Notes: generated by a model not told the origin, from the letters alone. A stretch of DNA of 35,565 nucleotides from Candidatus Zhuqueibacterota bacterium (GCA_016783825.1 JADHVV010000021.1:1-35565); one strand, 5' to 3'; numbered from the stretch's first letter, positions 1 to 8,273 are shown. Program-made: numbers and translations.

Positions 1-140
1 TAACCCAGATCACTTAACTCTTACATCAAAAAGGCTGAGGCGAAGGCTAAGGCGGAGTAAGGTATAAGATTAAAGGATTAAGAATTTTTTTTCCTTCGCC
101 TTTGCCTCAGCCTTCGCCTGCACTTTAGTGCGCTGGGTTA
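1..140 (+). repeat. Hexamer-arm foldback repeat, copy A
   Basis: The ends are an exact 8-bp inverted repeat (TAACCCAG at 1-8, CTGGGTTA at 133-140). Inside are two long arms built of degenerate 6-mers: RAGGCK units at about 31-58 and the complementary KGCCTY-type units at about 93-119. A small perfect hairpin, GCACT-TT-AGTGC, follows at the right end. Four relatives lie at 8274-8448, 10750-10904, 30057-30186 and 35433-35565. No coding capacity is credible. A relationship to REP/MITE-like elements is inference. Confidence 0.8.
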
Positions 141-169
141 TTTTAGTTTTATTTGATGGAGTTACACAA

Positions 170-328
170 ATGGATTTGAATATTTTAATTGGCATTATTA
201 TCGTGTTTTTAGCATATATCTTCCTTCTGTATTTAGTTTTATGGAGCCGCAAAACTATCGAGCACATATCTGATTTAAAAGTAAATTCTTTGAGAGACAT
301 TATCAGGGAGTTGCGCCATGGCAGGTAA
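170..328 (+). CDS. Small single-pass membrane protein, 52 aa
   Basis: This short frame starts at ATG 170, preceded by GGAG at 158-161. An earlier GTG at 128 is open but lies inside the repeat, so the ATG is preferred. The N-terminal half is one strongly hydrophobic helix (about residues 4-24), followed by a basic, polar cytoplasmic tail. Its last 11 bases overlap the start of the permease gene at 318 in another frame, which suggests translational coupling. I do not recognise a family. It could be a small accessory subunit of the permease or simply a leader peptide; the overlap is seen, the role is inferred. Confidence 0.5.
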   Translation: MDLNILIGIIIVFLAYIFLLYLVLWSRKTIEHISDLKVNSLRDIIRELRHGR

Positions 329-2603
329 AATTGAATCTCAATCTTCGATAACCACTGAATTATCCCGCGAGCTTAATCTTTTTCATGTTACGATGATGGG
401 CGTCGGTATGATGATTGGCGCTGGGGTTTTTCTGGGAATTGGCAATGCCATAAGTGTGGCAGGTCCTGGCGGCGTTGTTTTAACATTTGCCTTAAATGGA
501 TTGCTGGCAATATTTACTGCAATGTCCTACGCTGAATTAAGTTCAGCTATTCCAAAAGCAGGAGGCGCTTACAATTTCGCCAGAATTGCATTTGGACGCG
601 GACCAAGCTTTGTCGCCGGCTGGATGGAGTGGTTCGCTTCCAGTGTTGCCGGCAGCGTTTATTGTTTAACGTTTGCCATTTATACGCTGCACTATTTTCA
701 ACAGCTTGGTTTGTTGGACTGGGTGCCATTTCCGGAATTCTATTCACAAAAAATTGTCGCAATTTTAATCGCTATCATTTTTATTTACATAAATTATCGC
801 GGCGCTTCGGAAACCGGCAAAGCCGGTGCTTTTTTTACGCTTGGTCAAACGATTACCCTGGGCATCATTGGTATCGTGGGTATTGGCGTGGCAATTGCTG
901 ATCCCAGCCGTCTCTCCAACTTTGATCCTTTTATGCCTCACGGATGGGATAAATTGTTAATCACCATGGGCTTCACTTATGTTGCTTTTGAAGGATTTGA
1001 AGTCATCGCCCAGGCAGGCGACGAAACCATTAATCCACGAAAAAATATTCCCAAAGCAATGTTATATTCAATTTTAATTGTGGTTACAACTTATATACTT
1101 GTTTCATTCGCAGCAATCGTCAGCGTAAAAGCCGGAAGCCCGGGCGTGGAAGGCGCTGTTTGGGAATGGATCGGCAGTTTTAAAGAAAAAGGCTTCGGTA
1201 TGGCGGTAGCGCGGTTGATGCCGTTTGGAGGATTTTTAGTGACCATCACCGTTATTTTTGCTTCAACATCAGCTTTGAATGCAACCATCTATTCAGCGAC
1301 CAGGGTCTCGTATGCGTTGGGACGTGATCGCATGCTGCCAAAATTTTTTTCCAACATTTCTCTAAAACAAAAGACGCCCTATATTGCATTGTTTTTCACT
1401 TCAATATTAATTATTACAGTCTCCACATTTTTACCAACAATGGACGTCGCCTCCAGCGCCAGCATCATGTTCCTGTTTCTCTTTTTTACCGTTAATTTAA
1501 GCGTAATCAAAATCCGCAAACACATGTCAGATGAGCTTCAGTACGGATATATCATGCCCTTCTTTCCTTATATCCCAATATTGGCTATTTTCTTTCAGGC
1601 ACTGCTCGCTGTCTGGTTGATCCACATGAGTCTGCTTGCCTGGATCATTGCTCCGCTTTGGATAGGCTGCGGTATTTTGATTTTTTGGTTTTATTCAAAA
1701 GACCATGTTATTACGAGCAGGGATGAGATAGTTGTGATTGAGGAAGAAAAAGCCCCGGAAAAGAAAGGTTATCGTATTTTGGTGCCGGTCGCCAACCCGG
1801 ATAATGCGTTAAATTTAGTGGGCAATACATTAAAGTTATCCGGCGCAAAAGACGCTGAAATTGAACTGTTGCACATGGTTCCCATTCCTGACCAGGTACC
1901 GCTTTCTGATGCAGAAAAATATGTGATGACCGGCAGGGAAGCAATCACCGAAGCCATGCTCTATTTGGAACCGCAATTCCCCATTACATCGACAATTCGT
2001 TATTGCAGAAATATCGCACGAGGCATCATCACTGCAACCAGGCAGAAAAGAACCGACATGATTATATTGGGTTGGCCCGAACGGACTGCTTTCGGCAGGG
2101 GATTCATTTTGGGCAGCACGCTTGATCCTGTCGTTGAAAAAGCGCCATGTAATATTGTTATTTTTAAAAATTGTCCCCACAAAGATTATAAAAAAATCCT
2201 TGTCCCATTTGTCGGCGGGCCCCATGGCACGTTCGCAATCGAAATTGCCTCAATTTTAATTGATAAAAAAGAGGGGCAGATTGTTCCATTAAATGTAGCC
2301 AAACCGGGACAGCCAACCAAAGATATTGAGGCTTTCCTGGACGATACTGTTGAGGAAAGAGGACTTAATAAAAATAGTTTCACCCCAAAATATATCATCG
2401 CTAAAAATTTTGCTGACGCGATTATTAAAGAGGCAAATGAAGGAGATTATGACCTGGTGATCGTTGGCGCTACACGAGAGAAATTCTTGAAAAAGATGAT
2501 CAGTGGTTCCTTGCCGGAGGAAGTAGCCAAACACATTAGAAAACCTTTGATTATGGTGAAAGCGAGTAAAGGATTGAGATCTATTATTAAGAGAGTGATT
2601 TAA
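318..2603 (+). CDS. APC-family amino acid permease with two C-terminal universal stress (UspA) domains
   Basis: Residues 1-455 are a 12-helix APC-superfamily transporter core with the glycine-rich first helix typical of the family (MGVGMMIGAGVFLGIGNA), so the likely substrate is an amino acid or polyamine moved across the inner membrane. After a charged linker there are two UspA folds, about 482-617 (starting YRILVPVA) and 622-745 (starting KKILVPFV). Both keep the nucleotide-binding end motif, seen as GRGFILGSTLDPVV and KKMISGSLPEEV, so ATP binding is plausible. APC-USP fusions are known in bacteria and archaea, and the USP part is thought to regulate transport. Length, 761 aa, fits that architecture. 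It is translationally coupled to the small ORF upstream. The substrate cannot be read from sequence. Confidence 0.88.
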   Translation: MAGKIESQSSITTELSRELNLFHVTMMGVGMMIGAGVFLGIGNAISVAGPGGVVLTFALNGLLAIFTAMSYAELSSAIPKAGGAYNFARIAFGRGPSFVAGWMEWFASSVAGSVYCLTFAIYTLHYFQQLGLLDWVPFPEFYSQKIVAILIAIIFIYINYRGASETGKAGAFFTLGQTITLGIIGIVGIGVAIADPSRLSNFDPFMPHGWDKLLITMGFTYVAFEGFEVIAQAGDETINPRKNIPKAMLYSILIVVTTYILVSFAAIVSVKAGSPGVEGAVWEWIGSFKEKGFGMAVARLMPFGGFLVTITVIFASTSALNATIYSATRVSYALGRDRMLPKFFSNISLKQKTPYIALFFTSILIITVSTFLPTMDVASSASIMFLFLFFTVNLSVIKIRKHMSDELQYGYIMPFFPYIPILAIFFQALLAVWLIHMSLLAWIIAPLWIGCGILIFWFYSKDHVITSRDEIVVIEEEKAPEKKGYRILVPVANPDNALNLVGNTLKLSGAKDAEIELLHMVPIPDQVPLSDAEKYVMTGREAITEAMLYLEPQFPITSTIRYCRNIARGIITATRQKRTDMIILGWPERTAFGRGFILGSTLDPVVEKAPCNIVIFKNCPHKDYKKILVPFVGGPHGTFAIEIASILIDKKEGQIVPLNVAKPGQPTKDIEAFLDDTVEERGLNKNSFTPKYIIAKNFADAIIKEANEGDYDLVIVGATREKFLKKMISGSLPEEVAKHIRKPLIMVKASKGLRSIIKRVI

Positions 2604-2931
2604 TTTCTAAACAGTGAAATTCTTGTATATTGGGAAAGAAAAAAATACTGAATTCAAAAAACAAGCACTTGAAAGGTAATTTGGTAATAAGGAAATTGGG
2701 TAATAAAAATATAATCTGTACCATGAATTCCTGATTACCAAAGAAACTAATTACCCAATTGCTTTATTTGTTCTGGTTTGTCCAAATGGGTTACCCAAAA
2801 ATGCCAACTGACTTCAAAGCTAAAATATTTGATCATCCAGTAGATCGTGATAATCCTGTTATCCTGTCAAATTTCTTTTTTAAATCAACGCCAATGATTT
2901 CTGATGGATCAAAATTTCATCGGTTTGAGAA
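2604..2931. other. Intergenic spacer with an inverted repeat
   Basis: No gene is seen in these 328 bases. The clearest structure is an inverted repeat with 11-bp arms, AATTGGGTAAT at 2694-2704 and ATTACCCAATT at 2750-2760. Weaker GGTAAT/ATTACC matches lie between and beside the arms. It could be a degenerate foldback element or a transcription end for the permease gene; there is no clean T-tract. Confidence 0.5.
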
Positions 2932-4038
2932 ATGAAAATCCTGTTAATAGAACCTTATTTTACCGGCTCCCACGCATCCTGGGCAAAAGGGTATCAAAAA
3001 CACAGCCGGTACGAAATTGAAATTTTGAGCCTGTCCGGACAGTTCTGGAAATGGCGCATGCATGGCGGCGCTATCACTTTAGCCGACCAATTCCACCAAT
3101 CAAAGTTCCCGCCGGATTTAATTTTAGCCACCGACATGCTCGATCTCACTACTTTTCTTTCACTCACCCGGGCACAAACTTATAACATCCCAACCGCGAT
3201 TTATTTTCATGAAAATCAACTCTGTTATCCCTGGTCTCCAGATGACAGGGATGTAATTCAAAAACGGGACATTCATTATGGATTCATCAATTACACGTCA
3301 GCCCTGGTTGCAGATGCAGTTTTTTTTAACTCCCAATTTCATTTGAATGTCTTCTTTGAAGAACTGCCAAAAAAACTCAAACATTTTCCTGACCATCGCG
3401 GATTGAACAATGTCAAAAAAGTTTTTAAAAAAAGCCGCGTTTTGCCACTGGGGCTTGATCTCAAAAGATTCGATTTGTACAAATCCGACAGAAATTTAAA
3501 AAAACAAAAGCCGCTAATTCTCTGGAATCACCGCTGGGAGTACGATAAAAATCCCCGAGATTTTTTCAACGCTTTGTTTGAACTTGCAAATCAAGGTCTG
3601 GAATTTGAAGTTGCTGTTGTAGGTGAAAACTTCAGCAATAATCCAAATGAGTTTGATGAAGCGAGGGAGAAACTGGGTGATAAAATTATTCAATTTGGAT
3701 ACGCAGAATCTTTTGAACAATATGCGAGACTTCTCTGGTTATCAGATATTATTCCGGTAACCTCCAACCAGGATTTTTTTGGCGCCAGCGCTGTGGAGGC
3801 AATTTATTGTGGCTGCTACCCGCTGCTGCCAAATCGACTGGCTTTTCCTGAAATAATTGGGATAGAATATCACCCGGAAAATTTTTATGATAGTTTCGAT
3901 TTGTTGGTTGAAAAGTTAGGCAAATTAATTAAAGACTTTGAGGTTACCAGGCAACAAAAAATTAATTTTGACGTTGATAAATACTCTTGGGAAAATATGG
4001 CAGGTTATTATGATGAAACATTTGAAAAAATGATCTAA
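2932..4038 (+). CDS. DUF3524 / GTDC1-like glycosyltransferase (putative tRNA-queuosine mannosyltransferase)
   Basis: The protein opens with the signature of the DUF3524 family: LLIEPYFTGSHASWAKGY followed by WKWRMHGGA at about residues 41-50. It has a GT-B layout, with a Rossmann-like N-terminal half and a C-terminal half that begins near LILWNHRWEYDKNP (about 196-209), the conserved junction of this family. The vertebrate member, QTMAN (GTDC1), adds mannose to queuosine in tRNA-Asp; bacterial members are less characterised, so the same activity here is inference. At 368 aa it is full length. It appears to be a stand-alone gene with no queuosine biosynthesis genes beside it. No good Shine-Dalgarno is visible; GAGAA lies just before the ATG. 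Confidence 0.8.
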   Translation: MKILLIEPYFTGSHASWAKGYQKHSRYEIEILSLSGQFWKWRMHGGAITLADQFHQSKFPPDLILATDMLDLTTFLSLTRAQTYNIPTAIYFHENQLCYPWSPDDRDVIQKRDIHYGFINYTSALVADAVFFNSQFHLNVFFEELPKKLKHFPDHRGLNNVKKVFKKSRVLPLGLDLKRFDLYKSDRNLKKQKPLILWNHRWEYDKNPRDFFNALFELANQGLEFEVAVVGENFSNNPNEFDEAREKLGDKIIQFGYAESFEQYARLLWLSDIIPVTSNQDFFGASAVEAIYCGCYPLLPNRLAFPEIIGIEYHPENFYDSFDLLVEKLGKLIKDFEVTRQQKINFDVDKYSWENMAGYYDETFEKMI

Positions 4039-4149
4039 CCTGAATTATTCCTAATGCAGCAAAACCGCAACCAAAATTGAATAAAATTTAAAACAATGAA
4101 TTATTTAGGCTAAAAAAAACGACACAAAGTTACTACCTTAAAAATGTAC

Positions 4150-4178
4150 TTGACAAATGCCTCATAATTTTGTATTAT
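4150..4178 (+). promoter_or_regulatory. Sigma-70-type promoter upstream of the MNT gene
   Basis: A perfect -35 (TTGACA, 4150-4155) is followed after 17 bp by TATTAT (4173-4178). A TATAAT at 4176-4181 overlaps it but with a 20-bp spacer. It sits about 30 bp before the ATG at 4210. Confidence 0.6.
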
Positions 4179-4282
4179 AATTTATCAAGATAAGAATATT
4201 AACTAACTTATGAAAATAAAAAATTTTACCAATATCAATAAATAAAAATGATCAGTTAGCAATTGAAGAATTTTTATCAAAA

Positions 4283-4561
4283 TTGCATAATGAGCTTGGT
4301 AAAAATGTTGTTTCGGCTAAAATTTATGGATCAAAAGTAGCTGGTACAGATAACATTGAATCGGACATTGATATTTTAGTTATTTTGGAAACAATTTCTA
4401 ATCGACTGAAAACTAATCGCCTGTTAAGTAAAATTGAAAGTCAACTAAATATTAAATATGGGGTACTCGTATCATCTTATCCCGTAGAAAAAAAATATTA
4501 TTCTGAATGTTCAACTTTGCTGTTTTTTCGGGAAATTATTGACAAAGGAATTACTCTATGA
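4283..4561 (+). CDS. MNT-type minimal nucleotidyltransferase, probably with a broken N-terminus
   Basis: The motif GSKVAGTDNIESDIDILV near the N-terminus is the GS-x10-DxD signature of minimal nucleotidyltransferases, the antitoxin half of MNT-HEPN pairs, which can AMPylate the HEPN toxin. The listed TTG start at 4283 leaves out helix 1. The same frame stays open back to 4220 and reads NKNDQLAIEEFLSKL, a typical start of the family but without an initiation codon. The natural ATG at 4210 (MKIKNFTNINK) is in another frame and stops at 4243-4245. One frameshift near 4240-4247, in an AT-rich AATAAATAAAAA run, would join the two. So the gene is either frameshifted or uses the weak TTG. Confidence 0.6.
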   Translation: MHNELGKNVVSAKIYGSKVAGTDNIESDIDILVILETISNRLKTNRLLSKIESQLNIKYGVLVSSYPVEKKYYSECSTLLFFREIIDKGITL

Positions 4562-4658
4562 AAGTGACCAAGCATGACCAGATTATAAAACTAATGCTGA
4601 AAAATCCCCCAAAGAGCTTCTAAATTATTTTGAAAAATGGATGGAAACAAATAAATAA
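4558..4658 (+). pseudogene. Remnant of a HEPN-domain partner
   Basis: An ATG overlaps the MNT stop codon (ATGA at 4558-4561), exactly where the HEPN gene of such pairs starts, but this frame ends after 21 codons. In the +2 frame, from about 4575 to the stop at 4656-4658, the sequence reads PDYKTNAEKSPKELL and on to WMETNK, which resembles the C-terminal helix of HEPN proteins. The simplest reading is a HEPN gene that lost nearly all of its middle. The start position is seen; the family assignment of this scrap is tentative. Confidence 0.35.
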
Positions 4659-4663
4659 AATTG

Positions 4664-4782
4664 GTAACTATTCAGCTAAAAACAATACTAGCAATAGCAA
4701 TATAGCACGATAAAAAAATATTTCGCAGAATAATTTTAAATTCTGTGTTTTTAATTGTTCACATGGCTAGCTGAACAGTTAC
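4664..4782. repeat. 119-bp element with GTAACTnTTCAGCTA terminal inverted repeats
   Basis: Left end GTAACTATTCAGCTA (4664-4678) and right end TAGCTGAACAGTTAC (4768-4782) match at 14 of 15 positions. The same ends bound a 170-bp element at 19377-19546 with different internal sequence. No reading frame is present. A MITE-like, passively mobile element is the likely identity. Confidence 0.7.
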
Positions 4783-4846
4783 TAAAATTGTATAATTTTT
4801 TCTGAATACACTTGTTCAACATTATCTATTTAAAGGAGACTTTAAA

Positions 4847-6379
4847 ATGAATTTGAATCAATACTGTATTGAGGACATTCCTCGCCGGGAATTTCTTCAA
4901 AAATCAATCAAAGGAGGGCTGGCAATAGCAGCTACTCCGATTTTGATGTCTAATCTGATGTCCTGCAGCGGACAGCAATCTTTCAGCACAAAAATAACTC
5001 TTGATCCGCAGATGCTGGACAAAACAATCAAACATGCGCTTAAAAATGGCGGCGAGTTTGCTGAAGTTTATGTCGAGAACAGAATTTCGCGCGACATAAA
5101 AATGGAAGAATCCAAATTTAAAAGTGGTGTTTTTGGCATCAGCCAGGGAGCAGGGGTAAGAGTTATTTCCGGAGATAAAACCGGTTACGCTTACACTGAT
5201 GACATAACCGAAGAAAAATTGTTGCGGGCTGCGGAGGTTGCTTCGTACATCGCCCGGGGTACAAAACCGGTAGCGCCACAAAATATCGAAAGAAAGGAAA
5301 GGGATTCGTTTGTAACAGTGAAACTCCCTTTGAATCGGGTCGCTGACGACCGCCGCCTTGAAGTGATGAAACGCGCCAACCAGGCAGCGCTAGATTACGA
5401 CAAGAAAATCAAAATGGCTTTTATCTCCTATTATGATGAAGTCCGGGGAAGAATGATTGCCAACAGCGAAGGTCTGCTGATCAGTGACGAATTGCCCATG
5501 TTGTTTTTCATTGTTCAAACTTTGGGCGAGGGAAACAATACCCGGCACATGAGCCGTGAAAGATTAAGCCGTCATTCCGGATTTGAAATGTTTGATGAAG
5601 TTTCACCCGAAGAAGTTGCAAAAACAGCAGCGCGCGAAGCCGTTGCCATGTTGCAAGCCAAAGATTGTCCGGCTGGTAAAATGGATATTGTCATGCAGAA
5701 CGGATGGGGCGGCGTGCTTGTTCACGAAGCTGTTGGACACCCGCTTGAAGCGGATAACATTGCCAAAAAGATTGGCGCTTTTACTGGCAAATTGGGACAA
5801 AAAGTTGCCAGTGATGTTTTTACCATGGTTGATGATGGCACTATCCCAAATCTCCGGGGAACAATAAATTTTGACGATGAGGGAACGCAGATGAAAAGAA
5901 ATGTCCTCATCGAAAACGGCGTTCTTAAAAAATATATGACTGATATTCTTTCTGCGAAACAGATAAATATGGAAAGAACCGGTAATGGAAGGCGTCAAAG
6001 CTTCCGCCATATTCCTATCCCGCGGATGACAAACACATTCATCGAAAAAGGAAAGGACAACCCGGAGGACATTCTAAAATCGACAAAGAAAGGTCTTTAC
6101 GTGCAAAGCCTCAGCGGTGGCAGCGTAAATCCAATCACCGGTATGTTCAACTTTACCTGCCGCGAATCATATATAATTGAAAACGGGAAAAAGACTATTC
6201 CTGTTAAAGGTGCAACGCTTGTTGGAAGCTGTTTGGAAATCATCTCCAACATTGATGCGGTCGGTGATGACCTGGGATTTGCCCCGGGAATTTGTGGTAA
6301 GGGACAAATGGCAGAAGTGACAGCGGGACAGCCAACAGTGAGGATTCGGGGGATGAACGTTGGGGGAAGCAAGGCATAA
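4847..6379 (+). CDS. tldD: TldD-type metallopeptidase with a Tat lipoprotein signal
   Basis: TldD/PmbA-superfamily protein of 510 aa. The first residues contain a twin-arginine motif (RREFLQK, about 13-19), a hydrophobic stretch and a lipobox ending LMSC at about residue 40, so export through Tat and lipid attachment are predicted. The zinc-binding motif of TldD, HEAVGH (HExxxH), is intact at residues 293-298, and the conserved GICGKGQ near the C-terminus is present. TldD with TldE forms a heterodimeric protease that degrades unfolded peptides and matures some RiPPs. A clear RBS, AAAGGAG, lies at 4833-4839. The tldE-type gene follows 126 bp downstream. Oddly, that partner has no export signal. 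E. coli TldD is cytosolic, so the signal is a real departure if used. Confidence 0.88.
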   Translation: MNLNQYCIEDIPRREFLQKSIKGGLAIAATPILMSNLMSCSGQQSFSTKITLDPQMLDKTIKHALKNGGEFAEVYVENRISRDIKMEESKFKSGVFGISQGAGVRVISGDKTGYAYTDDITEEKLLRAAEVASYIARGTKPVAPQNIERKERDSFVTVKLPLNRVADDRRLEVMKRANQAALDYDKKIKMAFISYYDEVRGRMIANSEGLLISDELPMLFFIVQTLGEGNNTRHMSRERLSRHSGFEMFDEVSPEEVAKTAAREAVAMLQAKDCPAGKMDIVMQNGWGGVLVHEAVGHPLEADNIAKKIGAFTGKLGQKVASDVFTMVDDGTIPNLRGTINFDDEGTQMKRNVLIENGVLKKYMTDILSAKQINMERTGNGRRQSFRHIPIPRMTNTFIEKGKDNPEDILKSTKKGLYVQSLSGGSVNPITGMFNFTCRESYIIENGKKTIPVKGATLVGSCLEIISNIDAVGDDLGFAPGICGKGQMAEVTAGQPTVRIRGMNVGGSKA

Positions 6380-6505
6380 AAATGTAAATATATCGATAGC
6401 CACCGAGCCCCAGAGATTTTAATACTCTTTAGAGTACACGGAGTTTTTTTCTCTGTGACTCCGCGACTCTGTGGCAAACTACAAAAATGATTTTAGGAGA
6501 TAACA
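6380..6505. other. tldD-tldE spacer with a foldback sequence
   Basis: Between about 6400 and 6475, GCCACCGAG and ACGGAG-type blocks are answered by CTCTGTGACTCCG and CTCTGTGGCA, giving an imperfect stem. It resembles the foldbacks at 19308-19650 and 26566-26710. AGGAG at about 6496-6500 is the RBS of the next gene. Confidence 0.45.
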
Positions 6506-7840
6506 ATGGATTATAAAAATTTAGCTGAACGGCTTGTAAAAAAATGCTTAAAAAAAGGCGCTGATGCCGCTGAAGTATATATAGAAACGGAAAGGGAATT
6601 AAGCATTGAAGTGCGTAATGGCGATGTCGAAACTGTGCAGGAAACATCTGCTCACGGCGCCGGTTTCCGGATTTTTGTAAAAGGGAAAATGGCATTTTCC
6701 AATTGCAATGATTTTTCTGAAAACGCACTGGATAACGCGGTAAAAAGCGCGGTGAAATTTGCACAAAATACTACCCCGGATGAAAACAATGTTCTTCCCG
6801 ATGAAAAAACCATTACAAATGTGGAAGGACTTTACGATCCTGAAATTGCTAAAATCCCCATGGAGAAAAAAATTGAATTAGCAAAAGAAGTTGAAAAGCT
6901 GGCGATGAAAGATTCTCGAATTACCAAAAGTGCGGGTTCTGGATTTTTTGAAGGTGAAGGAGAAATTTTCCTTGCCAATTCAAACGGACTGGTAAAAAGC
7001 TACAAATCATCCGGCTGCGCATTAGGTGTTTCAGTTGTTGCTGAAAAAGGCGATCAGAAATCATCCGGCGGGGAATATTGCACGAGACGGTTTTTTGCTG
7101 ATTTAATTTCCACAGAAGAAATTGCCAAAAAAGCAGCTAAAGAAGCGTATAGCATGCTCGATCCGCAAAAAGTGAAAACGCAAAAAGCAGCCGTCATTTT
7201 TCATCCTGATGTGGCTTATGCCATTTTAGGGGGGATATTGCGAGCCATTAATGGAGAAAAAGTTCTTCAGGGTGCCAGCTTTTTAGCAAAAAGTATGGAT
7301 CAAAAAATCGCAACAGATCTTTTAACAATTATTGACGACGGCACCCGGGCAAAAGGAATGAGCAGCAAACCTTTTGACGGCGAAGGCGTTCCCACACAAA
7401 AAAGAGTTATTGTGGACAATGGCGTGTTAAAAGGATTCATGTACAACACCATCGTGGCAAAAAGAGCCGGCGTAAAAAGTACGGGCAATGCTTCCCGCGG
7501 CGGTTTCACCAGTTTGCCCGGCATTGGCAGCCACAATTTTTACATCGCTGCCGGTGAAAGCACACCTGAACAAATTATCCGCTCCACCAAAAACGGACTG
7601 CTGCTCAAAGGCGTTACCGGCTACGGCATCAACCCGGTTAACGGTAATTTCAGTGGCGGCGCCAATGGTTTCTGGATTAAAAACGGACGCATTGCGTTCC
7701 CGGTAAAAGGACTCACCATCGCCGGCACAGCTGAGGAGATGCTCAACGGAATAGATATGGTTGGCAATGACCTGGATTTGAACAGGAGTTTTACTGCGCC
7801 AACTTTGAGGATTCGGGAGATGCAGGTTGGGGGGGAATAG
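6506..7840 (+). CDS. pmbA: TldE/PmbA-type partner subunit
   Basis: A 444-aa member of the TldD/PmbA family, starting at ATG 6506 after AGGAG. It follows the tldD-type gene in the same orientation. The HExxxH region is replaced (FHPDVAYAILGGILRAI), as in all TldE subunits, which are non-catalytic and complete the chamber of the TldD/E protease. The C-terminal half keeps family blocks such as TGYGINPVNGNFSGGANGF and the end DLNRSFTAPTLRI. No signal peptide is visible, so it should be cytosolic even though its neighbour looks exported. The last 22 codons are copied in degenerate form at 7941-8006. Confidence 0.88.
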   Translation: MDYKNLAERLVKKCLKKGADAAEVYIETERELSIEVRNGDVETVQETSAHGAGFRIFVKGKMAFSNCNDFSENALDNAVKSAVKFAQNTTPDENNVLPDEKTITNVEGLYDPEIAKIPMEKKIELAKEVEKLAMKDSRITKSAGSGFFEGEGEIFLANSNGLVKSYKSSGCALGVSVVAEKGDQKSSGGEYCTRRFFADLISTEEIAKKAAKEAYSMLDPQKVKTQKAAVIFHPDVAYAILGGILRAINGEKVLQGASFLAKSMDQKIATDLLTIIDDGTRAKGMSSKPFDGEGVPTQKRVIVDNGVLKGFMYNTIVAKRAGVKSTGNASRGGFTSLPGIGSHNFYIAAGESTPEQIIRSTKNGLLLKGVTGYGINPVNGNFSGGANGFWIKNGRIAFPVKGLTIAGTAEEMLNGIDMVGNDLDLNRSFTAPTLRIREMQVGGE

Positions 7841-7843
7841 TCT

Positions 7844-7867
7844 AATGCCATTAACTTAAGCTAAAAC
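7844..7867 (+). repeat. Solitary end of the CAATGCCrTTAACTTA element
   Basis: AATGCCATTAACTTAAG (7844-7860) matches the terminal inverted repeat of the 174-bp element at 26037-26210. Only one end is present, three bases after the pmbA stop codon. Confidence 0.55.
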
Positions 7868-7940
7868 GGTAGTTAAATTTATCCAGGTATTTAGCAAATC
7901 TGTTTAAAAATATGTTTTTTCTGAACTGGCAAAAAAAATG

Positions 7941-8006
7941 GATTTGAACAGGAGTTTTTTTTCGTCGACTTTGTGGATTCTGGGGATGCAGGTTGGGAGA
8001 GAATAA
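7941..8006 (+). pseudogene. Degenerate duplicate of the last 22 codons of pmbA
   Basis: The 66 bases align without gaps to the last 22 codons of pmbA (7775-7840): DLNRSF, the TL pair, MQVG and a final E plus stop are all kept, while the middle has drifted. It has no upstream coding sequence except an ATG just before it. It is a relic of a duplication with 166-bp offset, not a gene. Confidence 0.75.
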
Positions 8007-8033
8007 GCTGATTTGGTTTTAGGTTATAAAACT

Positions 8034-8058
8034 GCCATCCGTTATTGGGCGGATGGCA
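8034..8058. other. Short hairpin after the pmbA duplicate
   Basis: TGCCATCCG and CGGATGGCA form a 9-bp stem around an 8-base loop. No T-run follows on either strand, so a terminator role is unproven. Confidence 0.45.
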
Positions 8059-8096
8059 TCAGTAAATTGATAAATGGACAAATCGAAATAGACTTA

Positions 8097-8273
8097 TTAA
8101 GAAGCAATCTTCTGCTTAATAATTTCTCTAACTAACTCTTTTGCTGCTTCTTAGCATAGGTTCGCAAAGCTAAAAAATTTTCTTCATCCACTTCAATGTG
8201 AAAATGACGTCTTTTAATATCTGCCTTGAATTCGACAGGTTCCAAATATTCCTCGTAGTCTGTAATTCTATAG
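8097..8273 (-). pseudogene. Truncated, frameshifted small antitoxin-like gene
   Basis: Read on the minus strand from 8272, the sequence gives YEEYLEPVEFKADIKRRHFH and continues through VDEENFLALRTYAKK. A shift near 8145 then moves to a second frame that reads AAKELVREIIKQKIAS and stops at 8097-8099. Together this resembles a short CopG/ribbon-helix-helix-type antitoxin. There is no start codon: the upstream side is cut exactly where the repeat at 8274 begins. Family assignment is tentative, but the two open frames meeting in one protein-like sequence support a decayed gene. Confidence 0.5.

Noticed and set aside
1836-2225. Long reading frames antisense to the permease, TldD and HMG-CoA reductase genes
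   Set aside because: They mirror codon structure of strongly supported genes and show no independent domains.
8034-8058. Rho-independent terminator after pmbA
   Set aside because: The stem is good but lacks a T-run on either side.
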